Assembly: GCA_030151635.1 (NCBI GenBank) | Contig: JASLDF010000129.1 | Location: forward strand, 4,756-68,755 | Length of the DNA stretch: 64,000 bases | Direction: 5' to 3' | DNA from: Bacteroides sp. | GTDB taxonomy: Bacteria > Bacteroidota > Bacteroidia > Bacteroidales > Bacteroidaceae | Program-made: the position numbers and the translations under genes | Shown here: positions 36,930-47,336 of the stretch, piece after piece | How positions within the stretch are numbered: position 1 is the stretch's first letter | How the letters are laid out: each line of letters begins with the position of its first letter | The notes under the pieces: model-generated | What the model was told of the DNA's origin: nothing | What the model saw: the letters and a program-made list of their open reading frames with translations, nothing else | Database searches by the model: none

Positions 36930-37550
36930 TTATTTATCGGTATCATCAAGGTAGATAATCCCCGATGTTTTGCGTATATCGTAGTTTTCAAACTTTTGGT
37001 CAGATTCAAAACCATAACCAGATAAAAGTTGATCACCTTTTTTTATTGTTATAAATTCGTCTGAATAAACTTTTTCAGTTACTTGATTCCAGAAGAGAAT
37101 TGAAGTAGTAAAGCGTTCGCCTTTCGCGTTTTCAATTTTGACATTACTACGCAACTCCCACAACTTATCTTTATCAAAATAATAAGCTGTGTCTGCATCA
37201 ATATAAGCATCTACATTTAATAGACTATCAAACCGCTCTAAGTGAATTCCTTTTTCGAATGACCAAAAAGACGGTTTTTTCTTATCATATATTTCCCACT
37301 CTCCAGCAGTCATTTTATAACGAATCATACCCGAGTCTGAAACTAGCGTCTCGACACCCAATGATTTCATTCTAGGTAAATCAACTCTGTCAATCTGGTC
37401 AACTTCTACTTCAACTTTCACTTTATTCAACCGAGTTAAAGCTATAAAAACAAACATAACAATGACCATAATGGCCATTGTTATGAGTGATATTTTAAAA
37501 TATTTTTTTTGTCCAGCTTTTGAGAGCTTAGAGAAAGAAAAATTTATCAT
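36930..37550 (-). CDS. lptC: LPS-export periplasmic protein LptC
   Basis: 206 residues with one N-terminal membrane anchor (about 21-41) and a periplasmic beta-jellyroll (MIRYKMTAGEWEIYDK, AYYFDKDKLWELRSNVKI, GYGFESDQKFENYDI) that matches the LptC/OstA fold. It bridges the LptBFG ABC transporter to LptA for LPS transport across the periplasm. ATG at 37550; it begins 8 bp after the upstream TPR gene ends, and its stop lies 9 bp before the CorC-like start, a tight operon. Confidence 0.9.
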   Translation of the reverse strand: MINFSFSKLSKAGQKKYFKISLITMAIMVIVMFVFIALTRLNKVKVEVEVDQIDRVDLPRMKSLGVETLVSDSGMIRYKMTAGEWEIYDKKKPSFWSFEKGIHLERFDSLLNVDAYIDADTAYYFDKDKLWELRSNVKIENAKGERFTTSILFWNQVTEKVYSDEFITIKKGDQLLSGYGFESDQKFENYDIRKTSGIIYLDDTDK

Positions 37551-37558
37551 ACAAATTA

Positions 37559-38887
37559 TTATCTAATTGTAGTAGCTTCTCCAATCCAACCACCTATTGT
37601 GATTTTATCTCCATTTTTATATCCAAGCATAAACAGATCTTGAGCCGATGGAGTATATTTCGAATATGTATTAATTAACTGGTTAGCTTCAGCTGCTACA
37701 CTTGGATCAACAGAACGAGCCTTAACTAGTTTATCAATCACAAGGAAATAAGTACATTTATTCAAGACGTCTTCATCAGACCAGTTTGGATTACTAGCAT
37801 ATGCTCTTGCAATAATAAGGTAAGCATTACCATAAGATGCATCAAAACTTAAAGCTTTAAGAGCATAATTTCTAGCTTCACTGTAACGTTTAGAGCCTAA
37901 CAAAATTGACGCCGAGATATAAGCTTTTTCAGCTTTTTTAGAATTATCAGTTTCTAAATTTAGCGCCTCATTGAAGAATTTAATAGCCTCGTTAATATCA
38001 CCTTTTTTATAGGCTCTATAACCTACACCAATAGCAGCTTCAACTGTCGGTTCAATTTGATATGCGTAAAAAGAAGCTTGTTCATAAACCTCAGCATCTG
38101 TACATTTCAAATTTCTCATTACAGTCAATACTTGTTTCAGGTATTCAGCGTCGTCTTTATTAGTTTCTACTTTATCTGCATAAATATTTTGCAAAGACTC
38201 ACAGTCTGCAGCACCACTATTAACAAACATTGCCGATAGGTTTTCTTTTGTTGTTTCGTAAGCAGCTTTTAAGTTTTTCTTCTTTGCAGCAGAAGCAGCC
38301 TCTTCACTTAATTCCGAAACCATTAAATAGTCATTAATAAATGATTCTTTAAAGTTATCATCAGCTTGATATTTTTGTAGAGATAAATCTACTGCATAGT
38401 GTAATACAGCAGGCAAAGATCTAGATTTTTCACCATCAATAGATGTTTTAAGCCAACCATAAGCTTGGTCTAAATCAATTTTTGGTGCATACGAAATGTA
38501 ATCAATGGCCTTTTTCCCAAGAGCATCAGCTACAGATGACACCTTAACACCTTTAGCTAAAAACTTTGGTGTATTTTCAATTCTTTTATCATGCAAATCC
38601 ATTAGCTCTTCAAAATACTTATTATATTCTTCAGAACCCTTCTGAGTCTCTGCTAAGAATGCTGTTAGGATTTTAAACCCATCAGAATAAGTATAGAAAC
38701 GCAACAATGGACAATTTGCAATAACTTGCTTCCAAGGTCCGTAAGCATCTTTGTAATTACCAGCTTGAACTGCTTCATGCGAAATACTACTATTGGATAA
38801 ACATTGTTCGTCTACCTCTTGAGCAGAAACTGTAGTTGCCCCTCCAATTAACAGTAGCAACACAGCAAATAGTTTAGTAATCTTCAT
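37559..38887 (-). CDS. Secreted TPR-repeat protein
   Basis: 442 residues from the ATG at 38887; the extension to 38956 overlaps the upstream gene and lacks a signal. The signal peptide (MKITKLFAVLLLLIGGATTVSA) is followed by helical repeats, the clearest being AYKKGDINEAIKFFNEALNL and SKRYSEARNYALKALSFDASY, typical TPRs. Probably a periplasmic scaffold for envelope assembly, given its place between a FadL-like porin and LptC. Confidence 0.85.
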   Translation of the reverse strand: MKITKLFAVLLLLIGGATTVSAQEVDEQCLSNSSISHEAVQAGNYKDAYGPWKQVIANCPLLRFYTYSDGFKILTAFLAETQKGSEEYNKYFEELMDLHDKRIENTPKFLAKGVKVSSVADALGKKAIDYISYAPKIDLDQAYGWLKTSIDGEKSRSLPAVLHYAVDLSLQKYQADDNFKESFINDYLMVSELSEEAASAAKKKNLKAAYETTKENLSAMFVNSGAADCESLQNIYADKVETNKDDAEYLKQVLTVMRNLKCTDAEVYEQASFYAYQIEPTVEAAIGVGYRAYKKGDINEAIKFFNEALNLETDNSKKAEKAYISASILLGSKRYSEARNYALKALSFDASYGNAYLIIARAYASNPNWSDEDVLNKCTYFLVIDKLVKARSVDPSVAAEANQLINTYSKYTPSAQDLFMLGYKNGDKITIGGWIGEATTIR

Positions 38888-38924
38888 CTTAGTACAATTA
38901 TTTATTTTAAGTTTATTCAAGATA

Positions 38925-40175
38925 TTAAATTTTCGGTTTAAAGAACCATCTTTCATTAAATATAAGTCCCAAATTAAGTCTTATTATAGATTCATTCAAG
39001 AAAGCACTACTACGACCATTAACACGAATAAATTGAGCAGAAACATTCAACTGAGATTTAGATTTAGGCAATGGCAGACCAAAACCTCCACTTACTCCAA
39101 ACTCTCTCGAAGCACGTTGACCGTCAATTTTATAATAAGGATTTGTTACATGAGCACCAAATCGATACTTAATATTAGCAATATATTTACGACTAAAATA
39201 GTTCGGAGTATACTCAGCACCAATATTCAAACGAGCCAAATCACTCATTTTATCGGTTTCACCATGATATTTAGCCTTACTCCATTGTTGATAGAATATA
39301 TCTGCAGAAACCATTAACTTGTGATTTAGTTCATATGCTGCACCAAACCCATAACTAGCAGCCATATCATAGCTTGATTTAGACTTATCGATATCTAATG
39401 ATGTTTGAAAGTTGGTTACAGTGATATCGTTAGACAGTTTCAACTTAGGAGTATAAACAGCACCAAACGTAATGCTTTGTTTTTTTGTAATAGCATACTT
39501 ATATTGTGCACCAAAGTCTATGTTAAAACCTTTCAGTGACACACTATTCATACGAGTAGTTACTTTTGGACCCGAACTCTCTTGCAAGTTTGGAAAGTAA
39601 GTGACTACATTTCTATTAAGCTTACCCCAGAAAAAGCCAGCATTAAGACCTACAGAGAAACCTTTAAACGGTTTAAAAGCAATCCCAGTATAAAATTTGT
39701 GCAATCCGCCATCACCAGATCTAGTGATTATATGATGGGTTTCTGGCATATCTCCATCTCGATCCATCTGATTAACTGAATAACCAATATTACTAATTGG
39801 TAAAACACCAGCACTCATTGACATCCATTTCTTCAAACGAAATTGAAGTGCAATGTATTCTAAACTAGAATTTTTAGAATTTAGCTTTTTACCTTGATCG
39901 TTGAAGTTTGTGTTTTGAAAACTGATTCCACCTTCAAAAAGGAATGTCAAAGAATCCATCGCCGTATAGGCTGCGGGATTTAAAGGGTTAATTTGAGAAT
40001 TGTCGCGTAATGCAAACCCTACTCCACCCATCGCTTGACTTCGACCAAAGCCTTGATCTACCAACTGACCATATCCATAACGTGTATATGGAGAGTTTGT
40101 ATTATTTTGAGCAACAATTACTCCTGAAATCAGAGTGAGCAATAGAGCATATACAATTCTTTTTATTTGTCCCAT
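38925..40175 (-). CDS. FadL/OmpP1-like outer-membrane beta-barrel protein
   Basis: 416 residues. Signal peptide (about 1-22, ending GVIVAQ), then NSPYTRYGYGQLVDQGFGRSQ, a conserved N-terminal plug-like block in Bacteroidetes homologues, and about 14 beta-strand-like segments rich in Gly and aromatics (FNIDFGAQYKYA, AASYGFGAAYELNHK). The overall pattern is like FadL-type hydrophobic-substrate channels. No specific substrate can be inferred. Overlaps the coaX 3' end by 13 bp. Confidence 0.8.
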   Translation of the reverse strand: MGQIKRIVYALLLTLISGVIVAQNNTNSPYTRYGYGQLVDQGFGRSQAMGGVGFALRDNSQINPLNPAAYTAMDSLTFLFEGGISFQNTNFNDQGKKLNSKNSSLEYIALQFRLKKWMSMSAGVLPISNIGYSVNQMDRDGDMPETHHIITRSGDGGLHKFYTGIAFKPFKGFSVGLNAGFFWGKLNRNVVTYFPNLQESSGPKVTTRMNSVSLKGFNIDFGAQYKYAITKKQSITFGAVYTPKLKLSNDITVTNFQTSLDIDKSKSSYDMAASYGFGAAYELNHKLMVSADIFYQQWSKAKYHGETDKMSDLARLNIGAEYTPNYFSRKYIANIKYRFGAHVTNPYYKIDGQRASREFGVSGGFGLPLPKSKSQLNVSAQFIRVNGRSSAFLNESIIRLNLGLIFNERWFFKPKI

Positions 40176-40897
40176 TTATTGTAGTTTAATATTCTGTTTA
40201 ACCCTTTAATTACAAGAAACCTATCTGCAAAGATGCTATTTTTTAAATTCGAATCAAAAGAAAAATCATTTCCTCCAGTTAAAAAAACCAAAAGATCAGG
40301 ATATTGCTCACTCATTTCGTTAACATAACCCAAAACTTCAAATTCTACACCTCGAATTACACCAGCCCGGATAGCCTCTTCGGTAGTTTGACCTAATTTC
40401 TTTATTTCTCCTTCTGGAGCAACTAAAGGAAGACGTGCAGTATACTCATGCAAAGCCTTTAACCTCATTCGAATGCCTGGAGAAATATTACCACCATAAT
40501 ACTGTCCTTTTGAATCAATGAAATCATAGGTCACGGCTGTACCTGCATCAACAACAAGGATATTATGATTTGGGTGCTCAAAATAAGCACCTACAATCCC
40601 TGCCACCCTATCATAACCTAATGTTTTAGGTGTCTTATATAGAATTTTGATGGGCAATGCCGTATCATGATTCAGCCAAAGCAAAGATAAACCCAAGCTG
40701 TTTAATCGTTCAATAGCCTCATCAGATAAGTCGATAACAGTGGCAACTATACCTCGAGTTAAAGCATATTTCTCACAAATTTTCTCAATACCTGCAAGCG
40801 TCTTGTTACAAAAGAACTGTTTATATACGATTGAATTATCGGATTTAAAAACTGCAACCTTTGCGACTGTATTTCCTATATCAATAATTAAATTCAC
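40163..40897 (-). CDS. coaX: Type III pantothenate kinase
   Basis: 244 residues. ASKHA-fold blocks: LIIDIGNTVAKVAVF at the start (phosphate-1 loop), GYDRVAG, VVDAGTAVTYDFID and GGNISPGIRMR. Phosphorylates pantothenate with an unusually high Km for ATP and needs a monovalent cation; first step of CoA synthesis. The start is a GTG at 40897: the DIGNT block begins six residues in and there is no upstream ATG. Confidence 0.95.
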   Translation of the reverse strand: MNLIIDIGNTVAKVAVFKSDNSIVYKQFFCNKTLAGIEKICEKYALTRGIVATVIDLSDEAIERLNSLGLSLLWLNHDTALPIKILYKTPKTLGYDRVAGIVGAYFEHPNHNILVVDAGTAVTYDFIDSKGQYYGGNISPGIRMRLKALHEYTARLPLVAPEGEIKKLGQTTEEAIRAGVIRGVEFEVLGYVNEMSEQYPDLLVFLTGGNDFSFDSNLKNSIFADRFLVIKGLNRILNYNKWDK

Positions 40898-40916
40898 TAT
40901 TCCGTATTTAGGTTGA

Positions 40917-40924
40917 CAAAGATA
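40917..40924 (-). promoter_or_regulatory. -7 box upstream of coaX operon
   Basis: The minus strand reads TATCTTTG (TAnnTTTG), 20 bp before the coaX GTG start; this supports that start. -33 is weak. Confidence 0.5.
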
Positions 40925-40990
40925 ATCTAATTTAAAGAAACTATAGGGCTTATTTAAAAGATTATATCAATAGAAAATCAAAATAAACTC

Positions 40991-40998
40991 TATATTTG
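40991..40998 (+). promoter_or_regulatory. -7 box upstream of the DUF4105 gene
   Basis: TATATTTG, an exact TAnnTTTG match, 22 bases before the ATG at 41020. It argues against an upstream start at 40996, which lies within the box. Confidence 0.5.
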
Positions 40999-41019
40999 CT
41001 CATATATATAGGATTCTTT

Positions 41020-42198
41020 ATGAAAAAAGTCAACATATTACTAATCATACTATTTTGCTTTAACACAATCAAAGCGAACGTAAATGTACCAAAAGAAACG
41101 AATCAAAACAACATTGAAATAAGCATTTTGACTTGTGGACCTGGTAAAGAGATTTACTCTTTATTCGGACATACAGCTATTCGAGTCCAAATTCTTGATC
41201 AACACTATGACAAAGTATTCAATTATGGCATGTTTAATTTTAATAGTGATCACTTCGTACTCCGTTTCGCACTAGGTCAAACAGATTATCAGCTAGCAGA
41301 GACTCCGTACGATTATTTCCTATATGAATACACTTATTTTAAAAGAGATGTTTGGGAACAAGTACTCAACTTATCTTACCAACAAAAGATTGATATAATA
41401 AAAGACCTAAGAGAAAATTTAAAACCCGAAAACATCTCTTATAGATATAACTTCTTCTATGACAACTGCTCAACACGCCCGTTAGATAAAATATCATCAA
41501 GAGCCAATAAGCTTCAGCTACCATCAAAACTTTATGACTATGACGTATCATACCGAGATATCATATATAAATATTCAGAAACAGATTTATGGGCACGCTT
41601 CGGCATGAACTTGTGCATAGGAAATCAAGCCGACAAACCACTAGATATAAAACAATTAAGCTTTGCTCCAATAGAATTGATGAATATATTGGATTCTACG
41701 TATACTGAAAACGGGAAATTGGCTCAACCAATTAAGTCGATACTTTCATTCTCAAACATCAAAGATGAAACGAAGCTACCGTCACCACTCGCAACATTTA
41801 CAGCACTCTTTATTCTAATTACATTAATTTCCTATTGGGGATATATAAGAAAGAACACATTTTACATATTAGATTCGCTACTCTTTGCAATCTTTGGTAT
41901 TGCTGGATCTATACTATTCTTTCTAGCTATTTTTTCGGAACACCCAACAGTATCATCAAACTTTCTACTGATTGTTTTTCACCCATTACATCTAATATGG
42001 GCACCAATTTTATGGGTTAAAGAGAAAAAAAGAAGTAAAATCCACTTTCACTATGTAAACCTTGTCATTTTAACACTTTTTATATTGTTTTATCCGCTAA
42101 TTCCACAAAGAATTGAATTTGCGATATTACCTTTGACCCTATGTCTATGGATTCGTTCATTCACTTATATACTATTTCTAAAGAAAATAAATAAATGA
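41020..42198 (+). CDS. DUF4105 (Lnb_N-type) membrane protein
   Basis: 392 residues from the ATG at 41020, where the signal peptide MKKVNILLIILFCFNTIKA begins. The N-terminal half is the DUF4105/Lnb_N periplasmic domain, with conserved GPGKEIYSLFGHTAIRV (Gly-His) and YRYNFFYDNCSTRPLD, where the Asn-Cys is invariant and suggests an NlpC/P60-like cysteine fold. The C-terminal about 150 residues contain about five membrane helices. The stop overlaps the next gene (ATGA). Confidence 0.87.
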   Translation: MKKVNILLIILFCFNTIKANVNVPKETNQNNIEISILTCGPGKEIYSLFGHTAIRVQILDQHYDKVFNYGMFNFNSDHFVLRFALGQTDYQLAETPYDYFLYEYTYFKRDVWEQVLNLSYQQKIDIIKDLRENLKPENISYRYNFFYDNCSTRPLDKISSRANKLQLPSKLYDYDVSYRDIIYKYSETDLWARFGMNLCIGNQADKPLDIKQLSFAPIELMNILDSTYTENGKLAQPIKSILSFSNIKDETKLPSPLATFTALFILITLISYWGYIRKNTFYILDSLLFAIFGIAGSILFFLAIFSEHPTVSSNFLLIVFHPLHLIWAPILWVKEKKRSKIHFHYVNLVILTLFILFYPLIPQRIEFAILPLTLCLWIRSFTYILFLKKINK

Positions 42199-43754
42199 GA
42201 GGCTTATTAACATCAATAATTACTGCTATTGCAATTACTAGCTTACAAGCTCAGCCCAACTCGGCTAAGCCTAAACTTGTTGTTGGCATTACTATTGATC
42301 AATTAAGCACAGAATTAATAGAAGCATATTGGGATTTGTATTCAAGCGACGGCTTTAAGAAACTTTGGAAAGAAGGCTTAGTCTATAAAAATACCGATTA
42401 TTCACTTCACAGACTAGATCGTGCAAGTGCTATTTCAACAATAAACACAGGTACACAACCGTCCATGCACGGAATCGTAAGTAATAACTGGTTAGATCAA
42501 TCTACCCTTCAGCCCGAAAGTTGTATTTTCGACAAAGACTATATGGGTAATTACACCAGTTTATACTCTTCTCCAAGCAAACTCCTTTGTTCTACTATTA
42601 CTGATGAATTAAATCGAGAAACTATCGGTGGTGCTCAGGTATATTCTATTGCACCTTATGCTGATATGGCCATATTAATGGCTGGGCATTCTGCCAATGG
42701 AGTATTATGGTTTGATACAGAAAATGGAAAATGGGCTAGTTCCACCTATTATAGAGAATACCCACAATGGGTAGGATCATATAATGAACAACACTCGGTC
42801 GTATATAGGGAAGAAGACTTAGTCTGGACTCCTCAACTACCTATAGAAAAATACCATACAACAAATAAGCTTTTAAAAGCTCCGTTTAGACATAAACTTA
42901 CGGCTCCCTTTGGTAACAGATATCATCGAGTAACAGAAAGTCCAATCATAAACTCTGAAATTCTTAAAATAACAGAAGAATTATTCAATAAAACCAGTAT
43001 TGGAGAAGACCAAATTACAGATTATTTACAAATTGGTCTATATGCAGGAAACACTATTATCCCCAACAGTCTGGGTTCTATTGAAAATCAAGACACATAT
43101 GTAAGAATTGATCAAAATATAGCCAAGCTATTAAAACTAATCGATCAAAAAGTCGGATTACATAATACGTTATTATATCTAACTTCAACTGGATATCGCA
43201 AAGAAGTTGATGAGGATAGCCAATATAATATTCCACAAGGAGAGTTTCACTTAAACAGAAGTACGGCACTTCTAAATCTATACTTAATGGCAAAGTATGG
43301 AGAAGGACAATTCATTAAATCATATGATAATTTACAAATTTACTTATCGCACGATTTAATTGAGAAAAAAAATTTAGACTTAGCTGCGATTCAAAAAGAA
43401 GCAGCTCTATTTTTACTTCAAATTAGTGGAGTACAAGATGTTTTTTATAGTACTGACTTCACTCTAGGAAGCCTAACTGCTGAAAAACAACGTGTAAAAA
43501 ACTCATACTTTAAAGGACGCACAGGCGACTTAGTATTAAAACTACAAGCAGGCTGGAAATCTATTAACAGCAATAATAAAACAGAACAAATTGTTAGTTA
43601 TGCAGCAATACAAGCACCAACTATATTTTTAGGTGGTGGATTTGAGGCACAAGTCATAAATACTCCAATTAAAGCTGAAGCAATTGCACCTACAATTGCT
43701 AAGACAATTCGCATCCGCGCTCCTAATGCGGCAAAAGAATCACCTATTAGATAA
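42195..43754 (+). CDS. Alkaline-phosphatase-superfamily protein with eroded active site
   Basis: 519 residues. Signal peptide (about 1-19). The fold is recognisable: KLVVGITIDQLSTELI opens it, INTGTQPSMHGIVSNNWLD matches the PafA-like block YTGTxPxxHGIxGNxW, and VRIDQNIAKLLKLID matches the late helix. The catalytic Thr/Ser before TGT is not obvious (DRASAIST), the DYVGH metal motif is replaced (about GLYAGNTI), and the C-terminal DHG metal motif reads STGYR. By eye this is a pseudo-phosphatase. Overlaps the DUF4105 gene by four bases and is presumably periplasmic. Confidence 0.8.
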   Translation: MRGLLTSIITAIAITSLQAQPNSAKPKLVVGITIDQLSTELIEAYWDLYSSDGFKKLWKEGLVYKNTDYSLHRLDRASAISTINTGTQPSMHGIVSNNWLDQSTLQPESCIFDKDYMGNYTSLYSSPSKLLCSTITDELNRETIGGAQVYSIAPYADMAILMAGHSANGVLWFDTENGKWASSTYYREYPQWVGSYNEQHSVVYREEDLVWTPQLPIEKYHTTNKLLKAPFRHKLTAPFGNRYHRVTESPIINSEILKITEELFNKTSIGEDQITDYLQIGLYAGNTIIPNSLGSIENQDTYVRIDQNIAKLLKLIDQKVGLHNTLLYLTSTGYRKEVDEDSQYNIPQGEFHLNRSTALLNLYLMAKYGEGQFIKSYDNLQIYLSHDLIEKKNLDLAAIQKEAALFLLQISGVQDVFYSTDFTLGSLTAEKQRVKNSYFKGRTGDLVLKLQAGWKSINSNNKTEQIVSYAAIQAPTIFLGGGFEAQVINTPIKAEAIAPTIAKTIRIRAPNAAKESPIR

Positions 43755-43827
43755 GCTAAACGCACACTGTCAATCTAATAGCACACAGATTATAAGACTA
43801 ATATTCTTATTTATCGGCATTTTAATA

Positions 43828-43850
43828 TAACTTTGCATTTGCGAAATGCA
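43828..43850 (+). promoter_or_regulatory. secA promoter -7 box overlapped by a perfect 7-bp inverted repeat
   Basis: TAACTTTG (43828-43835) is a consensus -7 box. TGCATTT-GCG-AAATGCA (43834-43850) is a perfect inverted repeat overlapping its 3' end and covering the expected transcription start. ATG of secA is at 43886. Confidence 0.5.
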
Positions 43851-43885
43851 ATCATCAATACGTAAAAACAAATATTCAAATATAC

Positions 43886-46800
43886 ATGGGACTAACTAGT
43901 ATTTTAAGTAAGCTATTTGGTAATAAATCTGCTCGAGATATCAAGAAGATACAACCTTGGGTAGAAAAAATCAAAGCAGCTTATCCGGCTATTGAACAAC
44001 TTAGCAATGACGCTCTTAGAGCCAAAACAATAGAGCTAAAGCAATTTATTAAAGACTCTGCCACAACAGAACGTGCAAAAGTTGAAGAACTAAAAGCGAA
44101 AGTAGAAGAGACTCCAATCGAGGATAGAGAGGTTATTTTTAACCAAATTGATAAAATCGAAAAGGACATATTAGAGAAATATGAAGAGGCTTTAAATACT
44201 GTTCTGCCAGATGCTTTCTCCATTGTTAAGGAAACTGCTAAAAGATTCACTCAAAACGAAGAGGTCACTGTCACAGCAACTCAATTTGATAAAGACTTAG
44301 CTGCTACTGGTAAATCTTTTGTTCGAATTGAAGGTGATAATGCAATCTATGCGAACCATTGGGAATCTGGTGGTAGTGATACAATCTGGGAAATGATTCA
44401 CTATGATGTACAACTATTTGGTGGTGTTGTTCTTCATCAAGGTAAAATTGCTGAAATGGCAACAGGTGAAGGTAAAACTCTTGTAGCTACCCTACCTGTA
44501 TTTTTGAATGCTTTAACTGGCAATGGTGTTCACGTAGTTACAGTGAACGATTATCTTGCTAAACGTGACTCGGAGTGGATGGGGCCATTATATATGTTCC
44601 ACGGTTTATCTGTAGACTGTATTGATAAGCACCAACCAAACTCAGAACAACGTAGACAAGCTTACCAATCGGATATCACTTTTGGAACAAATAACGAATT
44701 TGGTTTTGACTACCTTCGTGACAATATGGCTAGAACTCCAGAAGAGCTAGTACAGCGTAAACATAATTACGCCATTGTCGATGAGGTTGACTCGGTTTTA
44801 ATTGATGAAGCTAGAACTCCACTCATTATATCAGGACCAATACCAAAAGGCGACGAACAAATGTTCGATGAGTACAAACCACTCGTTGAAAGACTGGTTG
44901 ACGCACAGAAAAAATTAGCTAACGCATATCTAGCAGAAGCTAAAAAACATATTGCATCTGAAGATGCTGCTGAAAAAGAAAAAGGATTTATTGCACTATT
45001 TAGATGTTATAAGTCAATGCCTAAGAGCAAACCACTTATCAAGTTCTTAAGTGAACCAGGTATGAAGACAGGTATGCTTCGTGTTGAAGAGATGTTCATG
45101 GAACAAAACAACAGAAGAATGCACGAAGCTACCGATCCTCTTTTCTTTGTAATTGATGAAAAAATCAACAGTGTAGACCTTACAGATAAAGGTATTGATT
45201 TGATTACGGGAGATTCTACAGATCCACATCTATTCGTACTTCCAGATATTGCAGGTCAATTATCAGCACTTGAAAACGAGACTCAACTTTCAAAAGAAGA
45301 AAAACTAGCTAAGAAAGACGATCTTTTCAATAATTTCGCTTTAAAATCTGAGAGAATTCACACAATTAACCAATTGCTTAAAGCATACACCATGTTCGAA
45401 AAAGACGATCAATATATCGTTGTTGATGACAAGGTTAAAATTGTAGATGAGCAATTAGGTCGTGTAATGGAAGGCAGAAGATATTCAGACGGACTTCATC
45501 AAGCCATTGAGGCTAAAGAAGGTGTTAAAATTGAAGCAGCAACTCAAACATTTGCGTCAATTACACTTCAGAACTATTTCCGTATGTACCACAAACTATC
45601 GGGTATGACGGGTACAGCAGAAACCGAAGCTGGTGAATTATGGGACATCTACAAACTTGACGTAGTTACAATTCCTACGAATAAACCAACTGCACGTATA
45701 GATATGAACGACCGTGTATATAAAACACAGCGTGAGAAATATGGTGCAGTTATTGAAGAGATTGAAAAACTAGTAGCAGAAGGACGTCCTGTTCTTGTTG
45801 GTACTACTGGTGTCGATATTTCAGAAATGCTAAGTAGAATGCTTTCAATTAGAAAAATTGAGCATAACGTATTGAATGCTAAACTTCATAAACAAGAAGC
45901 TGACATTGTCGCAAAAGCTGGCTTAAGAGGTACAGTTACAATTGCTACTAATATGGCTGGTCGTGGTACCGACATTAAGCTAAGCCAAGAAGTTAAAGAT
46001 CTTGGTGGTCTAGCAATTATCGGTACAGAACGTCATGAATCACGTCGTGTCGACAGACAGCTTCGTGGTCGTGCCGGTCGTCAAGGGGATCCAGGATCAT
46101 CAGTATTCTTCCTTTCACTAGAAGACCACTTGATGCGTATTTCTCTTCCAGAAAGAGTCATCAAAATTATGGATAAAATGGGCTTTGATGAGGGTGAGAT
46201 GATTGAAAATAAAATCTTAACAAACTCAATCGAAAAAGCTCAGAAAAAAGTTGAAGAAAATCACTTTGGTTCACGTAAATACCTTCTTGAGTATGACGAC
46301 GTTATGAACAAACAAAGAAGTGCTATCTATACAAAACGTCGCCACGCACTAATGGGCGAACGTATTGGTATGGACATCATCAACATGATTTGGGAAAGAT
46401 GTAATAGAGTTATCGAAAATTACAAATTGGATTACCAATCTTGCGAAATGGAGATTATTCGCTTATTTGCTATGGAAACACCATTTAGCAAAGAAGAACT
46501 ACAAAGCAAGAGTGTTGACGAACTAGCCGAAATGACTTTCCAAGCTGCAATTAAACACTATAAAGAGAAAACAGAAAGATTAGCTACAGTAGCCTACCCT
46601 GTTATCAAACAAGTGTATGAAAACCATGGCAGCATGTACGAAAACATTTTAATTCCTGTAACTGATGGCAAAAGAATGTATAATATTTCTTGTAGCCTAG
46701 AAGAAGCATACAAGACAGAATGTAAGGCTGTAGTTAAGAGCTTTGAAAAATCTATTATCCTCCACTTTATTGATGAAGCATGGATGGAGAATTTAAGAGA

Positions 46801-47203
46801 ACTAGACGACTTGAAACATGCAGTACGTAATGCTAGTTATGAACAGAAGGATCCATTATTGATGTATAAACTTCAATCTGCTAAATTGTTTGACACAATG
46901 GTTGATAAAATTAACACCAATACAACATCTGTATTAATGAGGGGACAAATCCCATTGCAAGACCCGGAACAAGTACAAGAAGCTGCTCCAGAGGCACCTA
47001 GAAAACAAAACTACCAAGAGCAAAAGCAAGAAGTCAATTCTCCTAGCTCCACACAACAAGCAGCAAGTGCTGCTGCACAAAATGACACTCGCGAACAACC
47101 AAAAGCAGAGCCATATGTTGCTCCTAAAAAAATTGGTAGAAACGATCAATGTCCTTGTGGAAGTGGTAAAAAGTTTAAAAATTGCCATGGGCAAAATGCT
47201 TAA
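43886..47203 (+). CDS. secA: Protein translocase ATPase SecA
   Basis: 1105 residues, longer than E. coli SecA (901) because of insertions typical of Bacteroidetes near residues 55-95 and 330-440. Walker A is GEGKTL within [32 protein letters not shown] is the DEAD-type motif II block, and [16 protein letters not shown] is motif V/VI. The C-terminus carries the SEC-C zinc motif [14 protein letters not shown], which binds SecB and phospholipid. It drives preproteins through SecYEG. Monocistronic with a strong terminator. Confidence 0.98.
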   Translation: MGLTSILSKLFGNKSARDIKKIQPWVEKIKAAYPAIEQLSNDALRAKTIELKQFIKDSATTERAKVEELKAKVEETPIEDREVIFNQIDKIEKDILEKYEEALNTVLPDAFSIVKETAKRFTQNEEVTVTATQFDKDLAATGKSFVRIEGDNAIYANHWESGGSDTIWEMIHYDVQLFGGVVLHQGKIAEMATGEGKTLVATLPVFLNALTGNGVHVVTVNDYLAKRDSEWMGPLYMFHGLSVDCIDKHQPNSEQRRQAYQSDITFGTNNEFGFDYLRDNMARTPEELVQRKHNYAIVDEVDSVLIDEARTPLIISGPIPKGDEQMFDEYKPLVERLVDAQKKLANAYLAEAKKHIASEDAAEKEKGFIALFRCYKSMPKSKPLIKFLSEPGMKTGMLRVEEMFMEQNNRRMHEATDPLFFVIDEKINSVDLTDKGIDLITGDSTDPHLFVLPDIAGQLSALENETQLSKEEKLAKKDDLFNNFALKSERIHTINQLLKAYTMFEKDDQYIVVDDKVKIVDEQLGRVMEGRRYSDGLHQAIEAKEGVKIEAATQTFASITLQNYFRMYHKLSGMTGTAETEAGELWDIYKLDVVTIPTNKPTARIDMNDRVYKTQREKYGAVIEEIEKLVAEGRPVLVGTTGVDISEMLSRMLSIRKIEHNVLNAKLHKQEADIVAKAGLRGTVTIATNMAGRGTDIKLSQEVKDLGGLAIIGTERHESRRVDRQLRGRAGRQGDPGSSVFFLSLEDHLMRISLPERVIKIMDKMGFDEGEMIENKILTNSIEKAQKKVEENHFGSRKYLLEYDDVMNKQRSAIYTKRRHALMGERIGMDIINMIWERCNRVIENYKLDYQSCEMEIIRLFAMETPFSKEELQSKSVDELAEMTFQAAIKHYKEKTERLATVAYPVIKQVYENHGSMYENILIPVTDGKRMYNISCSLEEAYKTECKAVVKSFEKSIILHFIDEAWMENLRELDDLKHAVRNASYEQKDPLLMYKLQSAKLFDTMVDKINTNTTSVLMRGQIPLQDPEQVQEAAPEAPRKQNYQEQKQEVNSPSSTQQAASAAAQNDTREQPKAEPYVAPKKIGRNDQCPCGSGKKFKNCHGQNA

Positions 47204-47236
47204 CCCTCTCCAGTAGTATACTGAAAGAATAAATAC

Positions 47237-47273
47237 AAAGGAGCAATAAGAAATATCTTATTGCTCCTTTTTT
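47237..47273 (+). terminator. Rho-independent terminator of secA
   Basis: Perfect 14-bp arms AAAGGAGCAATAAG and CTTATTGCTCCTTT, followed by a T-run. Confidence 0.93.
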
Positions 47274-47336
47274 AATAATAGCTAAAATTTACACTATATT
47301 TAGGGAAACTTTTATAATAACAGAATCGCTTGCGTT

